Shown: positions 28,399-38,863, counted from the first letter of the stretch. The stretch is DNA of 45,956 nucleotides from Mycetocola reblochoni REB411 (GCF_900163835.1 NZ_FUKR01000073.1:1-45956), one strand, 5' to 3'. The notes: generated from the letters alone by a model not told the origin. Numbers and translations: made by a program.

Positions 28399-28444
28399 TC
28401 GTCCTCGTCCCGCGCTGATCGTCGGCGGACCGCGTCGGCGGTCG

Positions 28445-28500
28445 CACGGAGACGAACGGAGGGTCCACCCCGCGGGGTGGGCCCTCCGTTCGTCTCCGTG
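28445..28500. terminator. Strong hairpin terminator of sucCD
   Basis: A 26-bp stem (28445-28470 with 28475-28500) interrupted only by one T/G wobble at 28464/28481, with a CGCG loop. It lies 46 bases after sucD. There is no U tract. Confidence 0.85.
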
Positions 28501-28605
28501 CTCCCCGTGGAGCGGCGGGGCGTCGGAATAGTCGCCGGCGGGGGCGGGGTTTCCGATGTCGAGGACGGCTCACGTTCTCGTACGCACGAGACCCCAGGGG
28601 GAACA

Positions 28606-29535
28606 ATGACACGCACGACCACAGCGGCGCTCATCGCGGCCGGACTCCTCACTCTCGCCGGATGCTCGGCGTCCGGTGCGGGGACGGCGACGACGAGCTC
28701 CGCGCCGGAGGGGGCGGGGGAGGCCTCCGAGCAGACGACCGCGAACGCCGAGCTGGTGACGGACTTCGTCACCCAGGCCTTCGTGGACCGCGACTACCGG
28801 GCCGCGGCTGAGCGCTACCTCGACGACGACTACATCCAGCACAGCCCGGCCGTCCCCGGTGGCGCCGACGGCTTCGTCGAGGGGATCGGCTCCTACCTCG
28901 ACTCCGTCCCCGAGCTGAGGGTCGACATCGCCCGGGTCGTGGCCGAGGGCGAGCTCGTCCTGGTCCAGTCCCACATGGTTCCCGGGCCGGGCGCGCGGGG
29001 CAGCGCGGTCATGGACATCTTCCGGGTCTCCGACGGCCGGATCGCCGAGCACTGGGACGCCGTCCAGGAGGTGCCGGAGGACAGCGCCAACGGTCACACC
29101 ATGGTCGACGGCACGACGGAGCGGACCGCGACGACGGACGAGCAGCGCGAGCGCAACCGGTCGAACGCCCTCGCCTTCCTCGACACGGCCTTCAACGACG
29201 CGGAGTTCGCCGCCGCCGTCGACCGCTACGTCGGCGAACCCTACATTCAGCACAACCCGCTCGTCGCCGACGGAGGGGACGCGTTCGTCGAGGCGTTTGC
29301 CGGAGCGACGCCGTCCTCGGGCGAGGACGCGACCGTGTTCCCGCGCACGATCGCCCAGGACGACCTGGTGGCCGTCCAGACGTTCACCCCGTCGGGGACC
29401 GGCATGGCCGGCTCGGGCAGCATCGACATCTTCCGCTTCGACGCGGACGGCCTGATCGTCGAGCACTGGGACGCGGTGCAGGAGTACCCGGCGGAGACGG
29501 CGAGCGGGCTGACCGTCTGGGACGACGAGCGCTGA
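28606..29535 (+). CDS. Lipoprotein with two SnoaL-like (NTF2-fold) repeats
   Basis: A 309-residue exported lipoprotein. The signal peptide ends in the lipobox LAGC with C20 as the lipidated residue. Two homologous NTF2-like domains follow (about 45-165 and 180-300). Each contains a D.YIQH.P motif (DDYIQHSPAVPGG; EPYIQHNPLVADGG) and ends in IEHWDAVQE-type residues (IAEHWDAVQEVPE; IVEHWDAVQEYPA). SnoaL-like proteins include polyketide cyclases and many small-molecule binding or hydrolytic proteins, so the function is open. ATG 28606 has an AGGGGGAA upstream. Confidence 0.85.
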   Translation: MTRTTTAALIAAGLLTLAGCSASGAGTATTSSAPEGAGEASEQTTANAELVTDFVTQAFVDRDYRAAAERYLDDDYIQHSPAVPGGADGFVEGIGSYLDSVPELRVDIARVVAEGELVLVQSHMVPGPGARGSAVMDIFRVSDGRIAEHWDAVQEVPEDSANGHTMVDGTTERTATTDEQRERNRSNALAFLDTAFNDAEFAAAVDRYVGEPYIQHNPLVADGGDAFVEAFAGATPSSGEDATVFPRTIAQDDLVAVQTFTPSGTGMAGSGSIDIFRFDADGLIVEHWDAVQEYPAETASGLTVWDDER

Positions 29536-29599
29536 TCGCCCGTCCCGTCCCGCGCTGAGCGCCCGTCCCGCGCTGATCGCCCGTCCCGTCCCGCGCTGA
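29529..29599. repeat. Degenerate tandem repeat, units starting GCGCTGA
   Basis: Four successive units begin at 29529, 29552, 29570 and 29593 with GCGCTGA followed by C/G-rich CGCCCGTCCC blocks; unit lengths are 23, 18 and 23. The first GCGCTGA contains the stop codon of the lipoprotein gene. A related block occurs after sucD near 28410-28426. Confidence 0.75.
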
Positions 29600-29706
29600 T
29601 CTCCCGGCCCCCCGGGACCGAGGCGGTGGGGGTGAGGACCGACGCCGAATGCTGGCCGCCGAGGGCGCGCCGGGGGCGCGCAGAACGCCGCGCCGACGCC
29701 GCGACG

Positions 29707-29754
29707 ACGACGCGCGGAACACCGCGCGGAACACCGCGCAGAACACCGCGCGGA
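29707..29754. repeat. 12-bp tandem repeat (ACACCGCGCGGA), about four copies
   Basis: Copies at 29719-29730, 29731-29742 (one change) and 29743-29754, with a diverged first copy at 29707-29718. Located just upstream of the perM promoter. Confidence 0.8.
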
Positions 29755-29791
29755 AACGCCGGGCGCACAGGGCGGGGCGGCGGGAATCCGG

Positions 29792-29797
29792 TAGGCT
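29792..29797 (+). promoter_or_regulatory. -10 hexamer of perM
   Basis: TAGGCT ends nine bases before ATG 29807; no ribosome-binding site is visible, so the transcript is probably leaderless or nearly so. Confidence 0.5.
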
Positions 29798-29806
29798 CGC
29801 CCCCGG

Positions 29807-31045
29807 ATGAACCGACTCACTCTCGCCCTGCTCACCGCCCTCGAGGCGGTCGTCATCGTCGCCATCGGGCTCGCGGTTCCGCTGCTCGTCGGCGGTGTGG
29901 TGTGGGGGGCCGAGCTGGGGTTCTCCGGCGATGTGATGAGCGTGTGGCGTGCCGTGGTCGATGTGTGGCTGCTCGGCCACGGCGTGCCCATCACGATCGG
30001 ACTGGATGCGGCGACCATGACCACGCTCGGCGTCCCGGAGGACCTCGGCGTCTTCGTGCTCTCGCTCGCCCCCCTCGGCTTCGCGCTCGGGACCGTGCTC
30101 GCGGCGGTCAGGACGGGACGGCGCTGCGTCGAGCAGCAGTGGGTCACCGTGATCCCCGTCGGCACCCTGGTGGTCGCCGTCGTGTCTGTGCTGCTCGCCT
30201 CCACGGCGAACGTCACCGGCGCCGGGCCGAGCATGCCCGTCGCGGCGATCGCGCCGGCCGGGTTCTACCTCCTCGGCGCGGTGATCGGCGTCCTCCTGTC
30301 GGCATCGCGCGGCGACGTCGACGCCGTGCCGGTCCTCGAGCGCGCGGTCGAGCGGATTCGCGGCGCCGTCCCGGCCGAGGCCCCGATCGTCCTCCGCGCC
30401 GCCGTGCGGACGACGGGGGTGTTCCTCGTGATCATGACGGGCCTGGCCGCGCTCGGGTTCCTGCTCGCGCTCCTCTCCGGGTACTCGACGATCGTCAGCC
30501 TCTACGAGAGCACCGAGTACGGTGTCGTCGGCGGCATCATCGTCACGCTCGTGCACCTCGCCTACCTGCCGACGCTGCTGGTCTGGTCAGCCTCCTGGCT
30601 CCTCGGCCCTGGCTTCGCCCTCGGCACGGGGACGCTGGTCGCACCGATCGCGACCCAGCTCGGTCCGCTGCCCGCGGTCCCCGTGCTGGGAGCCGTGCCG
30701 CAGTGGAACGCTCCGCTCGGCCTGCTCGTCGTCATCCTGCCCGTCGCCGCGGGCGCGCTCGCGGCCGCGCTCGCACGACGGAGGGCCTCGGCGGAGGACG
30801 CCACGGCCGTCGCCCCCGTTCCCGTCCGGGTCGCCGTCGTCGTCACCTCCGCGGCGCTCAGTGCGCTCGTGGTGCTGATCGTGGCGGCGCTCGCCGCCGG
30901 CTCCATCGGGCCGGGGGTTCTCGCGGACGTCGGGCCCGCCCCCTGGGCGGTCGCGGGTTGCGCGGCCCTCGCCGTGCTGGCCGGCGGAGCCGTGGCATGG
31001 GTCGGACCGGTCAAGGGCGGCGTCGCCGGGGCGTCCGGCCGCTAG
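29807..31045 (+). CDS. perM: DUF6350 membrane protein, PerM-like
   Basis: A 412-residue integral membrane protein with about nine or ten helices. The conserved segment SASWLLGPGFALGTGTLVAP followed by LGPLPAVPVLGAVP is characteristic of DUF6350, the family of mycobacterial PerM, which is linked to cell division and persistence. Its position between sucD and purN is the usual one in Actinobacteria. The TAG stop is part of the purN -10 hexamer. Confidence 0.85.
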   Translation: MNRLTLALLTALEAVVIVAIGLAVPLLVGGVVWGAELGFSGDVMSVWRAVVDVWLLGHGVPITIGLDAATMTTLGVPEDLGVFVLSLAPLGFALGTVLAAVRTGRRCVEQQWVTVIPVGTLVVAVVSVLLASTANVTGAGPSMPVAAIAPAGFYLLGAVIGVLLSASRGDVDAVPVLERAVERIRGAVPAEAPIVLRAAVRTTGVFLVIMTGLAALGFLLALLSGYSTIVSLYESTEYGVVGGIIVTLVHLAYLPTLLVWSASWLLGPGFALGTGTLVAPIATQLGPLPAVPVLGAVPQWNAPLGLLVVILPVAAGALAAALARRRASAEDATAVAPVPVRVAVVVTSAALSALVVLIVAALAAGSIGPGVLADVGPAPWAVAGCAALAVLAGGAVAWVGPVKGGVAGASGR

Positions 31046-31048
31046 ACT
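31043..31048 (+). promoter_or_regulatory. -10 hexamer, leaderless promoter of purN
   Basis: TAGACT, whose first three bases are the perM stop codon, ends six bases before GTG 31055. Confidence 0.6.
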
Positions 31049-31054
31049 GGGCGG

Positions 31055-31675
31055 GTGCTGAGCGTCGTCGTCCTCATCTCGGGGACCGGATCCAACCTGC
31101 GCGCCCTCATCGAGGCCGCCGCCGAGCCGGGCTACCCGGCGCGAATCGTCGCGGTCGGTGCCGACAGGGATGCGGCGGGACTCGCACATGCGACGGCCGC
31201 CGGAATCCCGGTGTTCACCGTCCCGTACTCCGCGTACCCGAGCCGTGCCGACTGGGGCGAGGCGCTCCGCGACGCGATCGACCGCTTCGCCCCCGACCTC
31301 GTCGTGCTCAGCGGGCTGATGCGGCTGCTTCCTCCCTCGGTCGTCGAGGCCTACGCGCCGCGCCTGATCAACACCCACCCGGCCTACCTGCCCGAGTTCC
31401 CCGGCGCCCACGCCGTGCGCGACGCGCTCGCGGCAGGGGCGGACCGCAGCGGCGCGAGCATCATCGTCGTCGACAGCGGCGTCGACACCGGGTCGATCAT
31501 CGTGCGAGAGCGCGTCGACGTCCTGCCCGGCGACACGGAGGACTCCCTCCACGAGCGCATCAAGCCGGTCGAGCGCCGTCTGCTCATCGACGCGGTGCGC
31601 CGGATCGCCGACGGCGACATCGACCTCTCCGACCCCGCAGCCCCCGCAAGCCAGGCCCGTCACCCACACCGCTAA
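31055..31675 (+). CDS. purN: Phosphoribosylglycinamide formyltransferase
   Basis: A 206-residue enzyme that transfers a formyl group from 10-formyl-tetrahydrofolate to GAR in purine synthesis. The N-terminal VLISGTGSNLRALIEAA phosphate-binding loop and the catalytic set N106, H108 (INTHPAYLPEFPGAHAV) and D144 (GVDTGSII) are intact. The GTG start follows a leaderless-type promoter. purH starts 16 bases after the stop. Confidence 0.96.
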   Translation: MLSVVVLISGTGSNLRALIEAAAEPGYPARIVAVGADRDAAGLAHATAAGIPVFTVPYSAYPSRADWGEALRDAIDRFAPDLVVLSGLMRLLPPSVVEAYAPRLINTHPAYLPEFPGAHAVRDALAAGADRSGASIIVVDSGVDTGSIIVRERVDVLPGDTEDSLHERIKPVERRLLIDAVRRIADGDIDLSDPAAPASQARHPHR

Positions 31676-31690
31676 GCAAGGAGCCCTCCC

Positions 31691-33289
<1,599 letters not shown>

Positions 33290-33335
33290 TCCGCGTCGTT
33301 CGCGGGCGCGCCGTCCGCATCGATCCGTCCCCTAA

Positions 33336-33362
33336 CGCCCCGCGGCTCCGTGCCGCGGGGCG
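33336..33362 (+). terminator. Hairpin terminator of purH
   Basis: A perfect 11-bp stem (33336-33346 with 33352-33362) and a TCCGT loop between purH and the exporter leader. Confidence 0.75.
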
Positions 33363-33397
33363 CGGTCGTCCCGCCCCACGCCGATCCGACGCTCCCC

Positions 33398-33427
33398 TTG
33401 CCCCGACGGGCTCGCTGCGTCTAGGCT
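33398..33427 (+). promoter_or_regulatory. Promoter of the ABC exporter operon
   Basis: TTGCCC at 33398-33403 and TAGGCT at 33422-33427 with an 18-base spacer, the best -35/-10 pair in the window. Transcription should begin near 33434, which puts the 25-codon leader ORF in a 5' leader of about 200 bases. Confidence 0.55.
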
Positions 33428-33471
33428 CAATGAGCGTTCCCTCAGGGACGACAACAGATGAGGAGGTCGAC

Positions 33472-33549
33472 ATGCCGAACACCACAGCCTTTGGCCCTGG
33501 CATCGCGACCGTCCTGCTCGGCGCCCGCCGCCCGCACGTGTCGCACTAG
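33472..33549 (+). CDS. 25-residue leader peptide upstream of the ABC exporter
   Basis: A short ORF: ATG 33472, stop TAG 33547-33549, translating to a peptide that begins [16 protein letters not shown] and ends GARRPHVSH. It has one of the strongest ribosome-binding sites in the window (AGGAGG, five bases before the ATG) and follows a clear promoter. A hairpin begins at its stop codon. This is the layout of a ribosome-mediated attenuator, as known for antibiotic-inducible resistance genes, and the downstream genes encode a multidrug-type exporter. The regulatory role is inference; I do not recognise the peptide itself. Confidence 0.6.
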   Translation: MPNTTAFGPGIATVLLGARRPHVSH

Positions 33550-33575
33550 GACGCGCGGCCGCCTCCGGCCCGTCC
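33549..33575 (+). promoter_or_regulatory. Hairpin directly after the leader ORF, candidate attenuator
   Basis: Arms 33549-33553 / 33571-33575 and 33557-33561 / 33566-33570 form a 10-bp stem with a three-base bulge and a four-base loop. It starts on the last base of the leader stop codon, so a ribosome at the end of the leader would block its formation. Confidence 0.4.
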
Positions 33576-33635
33576 GCCACCACCCCCTCATCCGTTCGCC
33601 GCTGTTTCGACGCGGCATTGCTCGACAGGCTTTTC

Positions 33636-35546
33636 GTGACCTCTGACGCGTCATCCGCCCACCCCGTTCCCTCGACCTCTCCCGCGAGCCAGGGCACCGT
33701 CCGCACTCTCGCCCGCCTCATCCCCTTCGCCAGGCCGGCGATGCCGCGCCTCGCGCTCGGCATGGTCGCCGCCCTCGCGGCCGGCGTTGTGACCCTCTGC
33801 ATCCCCCTCGTCCTCGAGTCCCTCATCGACGGCCCGCTCGCCAGCGGTGACATCGCCCAGATCTGGGCGGCCGGCGGGCTGGTGCTCGGGCTGGGCGTGG
33901 CCGAGGCGGTGTTCATCGCGCTCCGACGCTGGCTGGTGCTGACCCCCGGCACCGTCGTGGAGGCGTCGATGCGCAACGCGCTGTTCGCCCACCTTCAGCG
34001 GCTGCCCGTGGCCTTCCACGACCGGTGGCAGTCGGGTCAGCTCCTCTCCCGTGCCGTGAGTGACCTCGGCCTCATCCGGCGGTGGCTGTCGTTCGGACTC
34101 GTCCTGCTCGTGGTGAACGTCGTGACGGTCGTCATCGGCGCCGTCGTGCTGTTCACCTGGAGTCCCGTGCTCGGCGCGGTGTTTCTCGTCATGTGCCTGC
34201 CCATCTGGGTGATCGGGTTCCGCTTCGAGAAGAGCTACTCGGTCCTGGCACGGCGGGGGCAGGACCAGAGCGGCGACCTGGCGACGGCCGTCGAGGAGTC
34301 CGTGCACGGAATCCGCGTGCTCAAGGCGTTCGGGCGGGGGCCGTTCGCGCTGGCGCGGTTCCGCGTCCAGGCGGACCAGCTGAGGAGCACGGAGGAGTCG
34401 AAGGCCAGAGCGGTGGCCGGTATCCTCCGCTGGCTCGTGATGCTGCCCGACCTGGCCTTCGCGCTCTGCCTGCTCGCGGGGGTCTGGCTGGCCGCCGACG
34501 GCCAGCTGAGCGTCGGCGAGCTGTTCGCCTTCTTCGCCACGGCGGCGATCCTGCGCTTCCCGCTCGAGTCGGTCGGGTTCCTGCTGTCGATGACCTTCGA
34601 CACCCGGACCGCGGTCGACCGCTACTTCGAGGTGATGGACGCCCCCGTCAGCATCGACGACCCGGAGGACCCGGCCCGTCCGTTCGCGCCCCGCGGGGCG
34701 ACGGGCGCGCTGCGCTTCCGCGGGGTGCGCTTCCGGTACCCGGACGCGGGGCGGTCGGAGCCCGCGCTGCTCGACGGCGTCGACCTCGACGTGCGCCCGG
34801 GAGAGACGATGGCGCTCGTCGGCCTGACCGGGTCGGGAAAGACGACGCTGACCGCGCTCGTGACCCGGTTCCACGATGTCGACGCGGGGCGGATCGAGCT
34901 GGACGGCGTCGACATCCGTGACCTCACCCTCGAGCAGCTGCGCACCGAGGTGGCGATGGCCTTCGAGGACGCGACCCTGTTCAGCGCGAGCGTCAGGCAC
35001 AACGTGCTCCTGGGCCGTCCGGAGCTGGACGAGCGCGGGGCGGAGGGTGAGCGCGTGCTCGACGAGGCCCTGCGCATCGCCCAGGCCGACTTCGTCGACG
35101 AGCTCCCCGAGGGGCGGGACACCGAGGTCGGCGAGGAGGGGCTCAGCCTTTCCGGCGGGCAGCGGCAGCGGCTCGCCCTCGCCCGCGCGGTGGCGGCAGC
35201 GCCCTCCGTCCTGGTGATGGACGACCCGCTGTCGGCGCTCGACGTCGACACCGAGACGCGCGTCACCGCCGAACTGCGCACCCGCTTGCGGGGGACGACG
35301 GCGCTCGTGGTGGCGCACCGGCCGTCGACCGTCGCCCTCGCCGACCGGGTGGCGCTTCTGGACGGCGGCCGCGTCGCGGCGGTCGGCACCCACGCGGAGC
35401 TGATGGCCGCCAGCGCCCGGTACCGCGCCGTGCTGTCCAGCCTGGACGACGAGGCGGGCGACGAGGCCGCACGGGCGGGGCGGTCGAGCGCACCGGATAC
35501 GGGGCGACTCGCATCACACGTTGACGACGAGGAGGGGCGGCGATGA
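33636..35546 (+). CDS. ABC exporter half-transporter, degenerate catalytic site
   Basis: A 636-residue half-transporter: six transmembrane helices (about 35-320) and a nucleotide-binding domain with Walker A GLTGSGKT (near 396), signature LSGGQ (505-509), Walker B VLVMDD and H-loop VAHRPS. The catalytic glutamate after Walker B is replaced by aspartate (D530). This is the pattern of the degenerate partner in heterodimeric exporters such as LmrCD and TM287/288. GTG 33636 is favoured; TTG 33618 is an alternative. The stop overlaps the partner gene by four bases. Confidence 0.9.
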   Translation: MTSDASSAHPVPSTSPASQGTVRTLARLIPFARPAMPRLALGMVAALAAGVVTLCIPLVLESLIDGPLASGDIAQIWAAGGLVLGLGVAEAVFIALRRWLVLTPGTVVEASMRNALFAHLQRLPVAFHDRWQSGQLLSRAVSDLGLIRRWLSFGLVLLVVNVVTVVIGAVVLFTWSPVLGAVFLVMCLPIWVIGFRFEKSYSVLARRGQDQSGDLATAVEESVHGIRVLKAFGRGPFALARFRVQADQLRSTEESKARAVAGILRWLVMLPDLAFALCLLAGVWLAADGQLSVGELFAFFATAAILRFPLESVGFLLSMTFDTRTAVDRYFEVMDAPVSIDDPEDPARPFAPRGATGALRFRGVRFRYPDAGRSEPALLDGVDLDVRPGETMALVGLTGSGKTTLTALVTRFHDVDAGRIELDGVDIRDLTLEQLRTEVAMAFEDATLFSASVRHNVLLGRPELDERGAEGERVLDEALRIAQADFVDELPEGRDTEVGEEGLSLSGGQRQRLALARAVAAAPSVLVMDDPLSALDVDTETRVTAELRTRLRGTTALVVAHRPSTVALADRVALLDGGRVAAVGTHAELMAASARYRAVLSSLDDEAGDEAARAGRSSAPDTGRLASHVDDEEGRR

Positions 35547-37360
35547 GCGGCCAGAGCGTGCACGGGGTCAGCGGCGAGGAGCGCGAGGACCTGAGCAGGG
35601 CCGAGTCGGCGGCGATCCGTCGGCGCTCGATCCGGCTGCTCGGCGAGCTCGTGCGACCGGTGCGCGGCCGCGTCGCTCTGGCGATCGCGGTGATCGTCGT
35701 CTCCACGGCGGCGCAGGTCGCCGGGCCGGCGCTGCTCGCGCTCGGCATCGACAGGGGGCTGCCCGCGGTCGTCGAGGACGCCGACTGGGCTCCGGTCGCC
35801 GTCATCGTCGCCGTCTACGCCGTCGCGGCGATCGTCGGGGCGGTCCTGCTCAGCTGGTTCACGGTGCTCATGGCCACGCTCTCGCAGGCGGTCATGCTCG
35901 ACCTGCGGCTGCGCGTGTTCGCGCAGACGCAGCGACTCAGCCTGGACTTTCACGAGAGCTACACCTCCGGCAGGATCATCTCGCGCCAGACCAGCGACCT
36001 GGACTCGATCACCGAGCTGCTGGACTCCGGCCTCAACCAGCTGGTCGGTGGCGTGCTGTTCATGGCCTTCACCGCGGGTGCCCTCATCCTCACGGACGCG
36101 CCGAGCGCACTGGTCATCCTCGTCGCCCTGCTTCCCCTCGCCGTGCTCGTGCGCTGGTTCCAGCTCCGCTCGCAGGCGATGTTCCGCCTGAGCAGGGTGG
36201 CGTCGGCCCGGCTCATCGTCACCTTCGTCGAGACGATGACGGGGATCAGGGCGGTCAAGGCGTTCAGGGCGCAGCGCCGCAACCGCGACGAGTTCGGCGA
36301 CAGGGTCGAGGACTACCGTCACGTGAACGCCCGCGTCATCCAGCTCTTCGGCGTGTTCGACCCTGGTCTCGTCCTCATCGGGAACGTCACGGTCGCCGCG
36401 GTGCTCGTCGCCGGAGGGATCCGGCTCGTCGACGGCCAGCTCGCCATCGGAGCCCTGCTCGCGGCGGTCCTGTACGCGCGGCGCTTCTTCGACCCCATGG
36501 AGGAGATGGCGATGTTCTACAACTCCTACCAGTCGGCGGCCGCGGCCCTGGAGAAGATCTCCGGCGTGCTGGAGGAGAGGCCCAGCGTTCCCGAGCCGAG
36601 CGAACCGCTTCGCCCCGAGACGGTGAGGGGGGAGCTCGTGTTCGACCGTGTCCGCTTCGGCTACGGCGGGGGCCCCGACATCCTCCCCGGCATCGACCTG
36701 ACGATCCCCGCGGGACAGACGGTCGCCCTCGTCGGCTCGACCGGGGCCGGCAAGACGACGCTCGCGAAGCTCCTGGCGCGCTTCTACGACCCGGTGGAGG
36801 GGGAGGTCCTGCTCGACGGCGTGCCGCTGTCGCGGTTGCGCGGTGAGGAGCTGCGCCGCGACGTGGTCATGGTCACCCAGGAGGCCTACCTGTTCAGCGG
36901 GACCGTCGCGGACAACATCGCGCTCGGCAGGCCGGACGCGACGAGGGACGAGATCGTGGCGGCCGCGACGGCCGTCGGTGCCGACCCGTTCATCAGGGCT
37001 CTGCCGGACGGCTACGACTCCGAGGTGAACAAGCGCGGTGGCCGTGTGTCGGCCGGTCAGCGTCAGCTGATCTCCTTCGCCAGGGCGTTCGTCGCCGACC
37101 CCCGCGTGCTGATCCTCGACGAGGCGACCGCCTCGCTGGACATCCCCGGCGAGCGGGAGGTCCAGCGCGCCCTGCAGACGCTGCTCGCCGATCGCACCGC
37201 CGTCATCATCGCGCACCGGCTGTCGACCGTGGCGATCGCCGACCGGGTGCTCGTCATGGAGCGCGGTCGTGTCGTCGAGGACGGCACCCCCGCGGAGCTC
37301 ATCGGCGGCGACGGGCGGTTCGCCCGGTTGCACGCGGCGTGGAGGGAATCGCTCGTGTGA
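35543..37360 (+). CDS. ABC exporter half-transporter, canonical catalytic site
   Basis: A 605-residue half-transporter with six helices (about 35-320) and an ATPase domain: Walker A GSTGAGKT (398-405), altered signature VSAGQ (502-506), Walker B VLILDE with catalytic E527, H-loop IAHRLST. Together with the preceding subunit it forms one consensus ATP site (this Walker B with the partner's LSGGQ) and one degenerate site. Likely a multidrug or lipid-like substrate exporter. ATG 35543 is preceded by GGAGGGG. The gene ends six bases before a convergent lipoprotein gene, with no clear terminator between. Confidence 0.92.
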   Translation: MSGQSVHGVSGEEREDLSRAESAAIRRRSIRLLGELVRPVRGRVALAIAVIVVSTAAQVAGPALLALGIDRGLPAVVEDADWAPVAVIVAVYAVAAIVGAVLLSWFTVLMATLSQAVMLDLRLRVFAQTQRLSLDFHESYTSGRIISRQTSDLDSITELLDSGLNQLVGGVLFMAFTAGALILTDAPSALVILVALLPLAVLVRWFQLRSQAMFRLSRVASARLIVTFVETMTGIRAVKAFRAQRRNRDEFGDRVEDYRHVNARVIQLFGVFDPGLVLIGNVTVAAVLVAGGIRLVDGQLAIGALLAAVLYARRFFDPMEEMAMFYNSYQSAAAALEKISGVLEERPSVPEPSEPLRPETVRGELVFDRVRFGYGGGPDILPGIDLTIPAGQTVALVGSTGAGKTTLAKLLARFYDPVEGEVLLDGVPLSRLRGEELRRDVVMVTQEAYLFSGTVADNIALGRPDATRDEIVAAATAVGADPFIRALPDGYDSEVNKRGGRVSAGQRQLISFARAFVADPRVLILDEATASLDIPGEREVQRALQTLLADRTAVIIAHRLSTVAIADRVLVMERGRVVEDGTPAELIGGDGRFARLHAAWRESLV

Positions 37361-37366
37361 CCGGTG

Positions 37367-37792
37367 TCAGTGCCGGACGGACCCGGTCGTGTAGCCGTAG
37401 CTCGACGACCCCTCGGTGAAGACGACCCAGTCGCCGGGGCAGTCCTTCGCCGTCGCGGGCGGCTCGAGCGGCCACCAGCTGTCGATGAACGGCGCCTCGA
37501 CGGTCGTGCCGTTGTCGGTGCAGCCGGCCAGGTCGGACGCGGGCGTCGTCATGAGGATCGCGCCGTGGTCGCGGTACACGACCCTGATCGTCGTCGCGTC
37601 GGCGGTCACCCAATCGGGGACGCTCGTGCCCGCCTTCTCGGCGGCGTCGGCGAACGCGTCGGTGGAGCGGTACACGGCCGAGGTGGATCCGCCGCCGAGC
37701 AGCGGCTCGAACGCGCTGCACCCGGACAGCCCGAGCGTGACCGGGATCGCCGCCACCCCGAGCAGAATGGGGGCGATGCGTCGTGTGGTCAT
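37367..37792 (-). CDS. Small lipoprotein of unknown function
   Basis: A 141-residue exported protein with signal peptide and lipobox LSGC (C25). The mature part contains two further cysteines (AGCTDNG and KDCPGDW) that could form a disulfide, and an aromatic motif IDSWWPLEPP. No family is recognised. ATG 37792 is chosen because the residues upstream of it in the open frame do not resemble a signal peptide start and a GGAG lies nine bases before it. Confidence 0.75.
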   Translation of the reverse strand: MTTRRIAPILLGVAAIPVTLGLSGCSAFEPLLGGGSTSAVYRSTDAFADAAEKAGTSVPDWVTADATTIRVVYRDHGAILMTTPASDLAGCTDNGTTVEAPFIDSWWPLEPPATAKDCPGDWVVFTEGSSSYGYTTGSVRH

Positions 37793-37926
37793 CGTGGTGC
37801 TCCGGGGGTGTGATGTCGGTGGTTCACTCAACGATAAGCCCCGGTTCATGCCGCGGCGTCCATCTCGAGGCGGAGCCGCGCGTCATCCCGCTGGACGGGG
37901 CGGCTTGCAGGGACGTGACGTCGAGC

Positions 37927-38220
37927 TCAGTCGGTGAACGCTGCGCGACCAAGGCGCAGTCCGTTGGCCGTGACCGTGTAGGGGGTGCCCTCCGCGTCGT
38001 AGTGGGCTGCGGCGCGCGCCGCCCTCTCCGCGGGAACGACACCGTCGCTGCGCACGACGCGCCACCAGGGCAGCGCTGAGCCGTAGTACCGCATCACCCT
38101 CCCGACACCCCTGGCCGAGCGCGAGCCGATCAGTGCTGCGACCTGGCTGTACGCGATGACGTGGCCGGGGGGAACGCCCTCGACGACCGCGTGGACGCCC
38201 TCGATGAAGTCCTCGTCCAC
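37927..38220 (-). CDS. Alkyltransferase-like (ATL) DNA-binding protein
   Basis: A 97-residue protein of the MGMT DNA-binding domain (PPGHVIAYSQVAALIGSRSA, RGVGRVMRYYGSALPWWRVV, RSDG). In O6-methylguanine methyltransferases the acceptor cysteine lies in PCHRV; here that stretch reads PWWRV, so the reactive Cys is replaced by Trp. ATL proteins of this type bind alkylated guanine without repairing it and direct the lesion to nucleotide excision repair. GTG 38220 lies three bases after the stop of the GNAT gene, so the two are probably co-transcribed and coupled. Confidence 0.85.
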   Translation of the reverse strand: MDEDFIEGVHAVVEGVPPGHVIAYSQVAALIGSRSARGVGRVMRYYGSALPWWRVVRSDGVVPAERAARAAAHYDAEGTPYTVTANGLRLGRAAFTD

Positions 38221-38223
38221 CGG

Positions 38224-38673
38224 TCAGAGCGAGTAGCGCGCGATGACCTCGCCGTACTCGGTCTCTCCCACGGGGGTGAAGCCGAGACGGGTGAAGAACG
38301 ACTCCGGTCCGAGCTCGCCCGGCTCGTAGATGACGTGCAGGACCTCGATGCCCCGCGACCGGGCCTCGTCGGCGAGGGCGTGCACGGCGAAGCGGCCGAC
38401 GCCCCTGCCCTGCACGTCGGCGTCGACGTTGACGCGCCAGAGGATGCTGGAGAACGGTGCCTCCGCCGACGGGTCGAAGTTGCCGTGGATGAACGCCCGC
38501 ACCTCGTCGCCGTCGAGGACGACACGCTGCCACGAGGTCCGCGGGTCGGTGACGGCCGCAGCGACAGAGTAGGACACGGGCGTGACGAACTGCTCCTGCC
38601 CCGGCTTCAGCGACAGGGCGTTGACCGCGACGATTGTCCGTGCGGAGAGTGCTTCGATGCGCAGTTCGCTCAT
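38224..38673 (-). CDS. GNAT family N-acetyltransferase
   Basis: A 149-residue acetyltransferase with the acetyl-CoA binding signature VDADVQGRGVGRFAVHAL (around 86-103) and a C-terminal FFTRLGFTPVGE. The substrate is unknown. The start ATG 38673 is supported by a TAGCCT hexamer ending six bases upstream (leaderless); the in-frame GTG two codons earlier lies inside the spacer. Confidence 0.85.
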   Translation of the reverse strand: MSELRIEALSARTIVAVNALSLKPGQEQFVTPVSYSVAAAVTDPRTSWQRVVLDGDEVRAFIHGNFDPSAEAPFSSILWRVNVDADVQGRGVGRFAVHALADEARSRGIEVLHVIYEPGELGPESFFTRLGFTPVGETEYGEVIARYSL

Positions 38674-38679
38674 GCCCAC

Positions 38680-38685
38680 AGGCTA
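38680..38685 (-). promoter_or_regulatory. -10 hexamer, leaderless promoter of GNAT-ATL
   Basis: TAGCCT on the minus strand ends six bases before ATG 38673. Confidence 0.55.
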
Positions 38686-38802
38686 ACCGCTCCGAGCGGT
38701 GCTGGGTAGGGCGTCCCGCCCGGGGTCGGTGCCACTGCGGGCATCGGCGCGATCGACTGACAGGCTAATGTGAGTGACGCTCAGCTTCGCCACGGGATCG
38801 GA

Positions 38803-38808
38803 TAGGTT
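38803..38808 (+). promoter_or_regulatory. Possible -10 hexamer of the subtilase gene
   Basis: TAGGTT lies 55 bases upstream of GTG 38864. It falls inside the longer open frame that starts at 38774, which argues against using that earlier start. Confidence 0.35.
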
Positions 38809-38863
38809 TTCGTCGCACGCGCCCCCGAGTGCACTCGTCGCCAGTACCGAACCCGAGGACACC

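Noticed and set aside
28477-28605. Upstream start for the SnoaL lipoprotein
   Set aside because: It would begin within the sucD terminator hairpin and bury the signal peptide; ATG 28606 has a strong ribosome-binding site and gives a proper lipoprotein signal.
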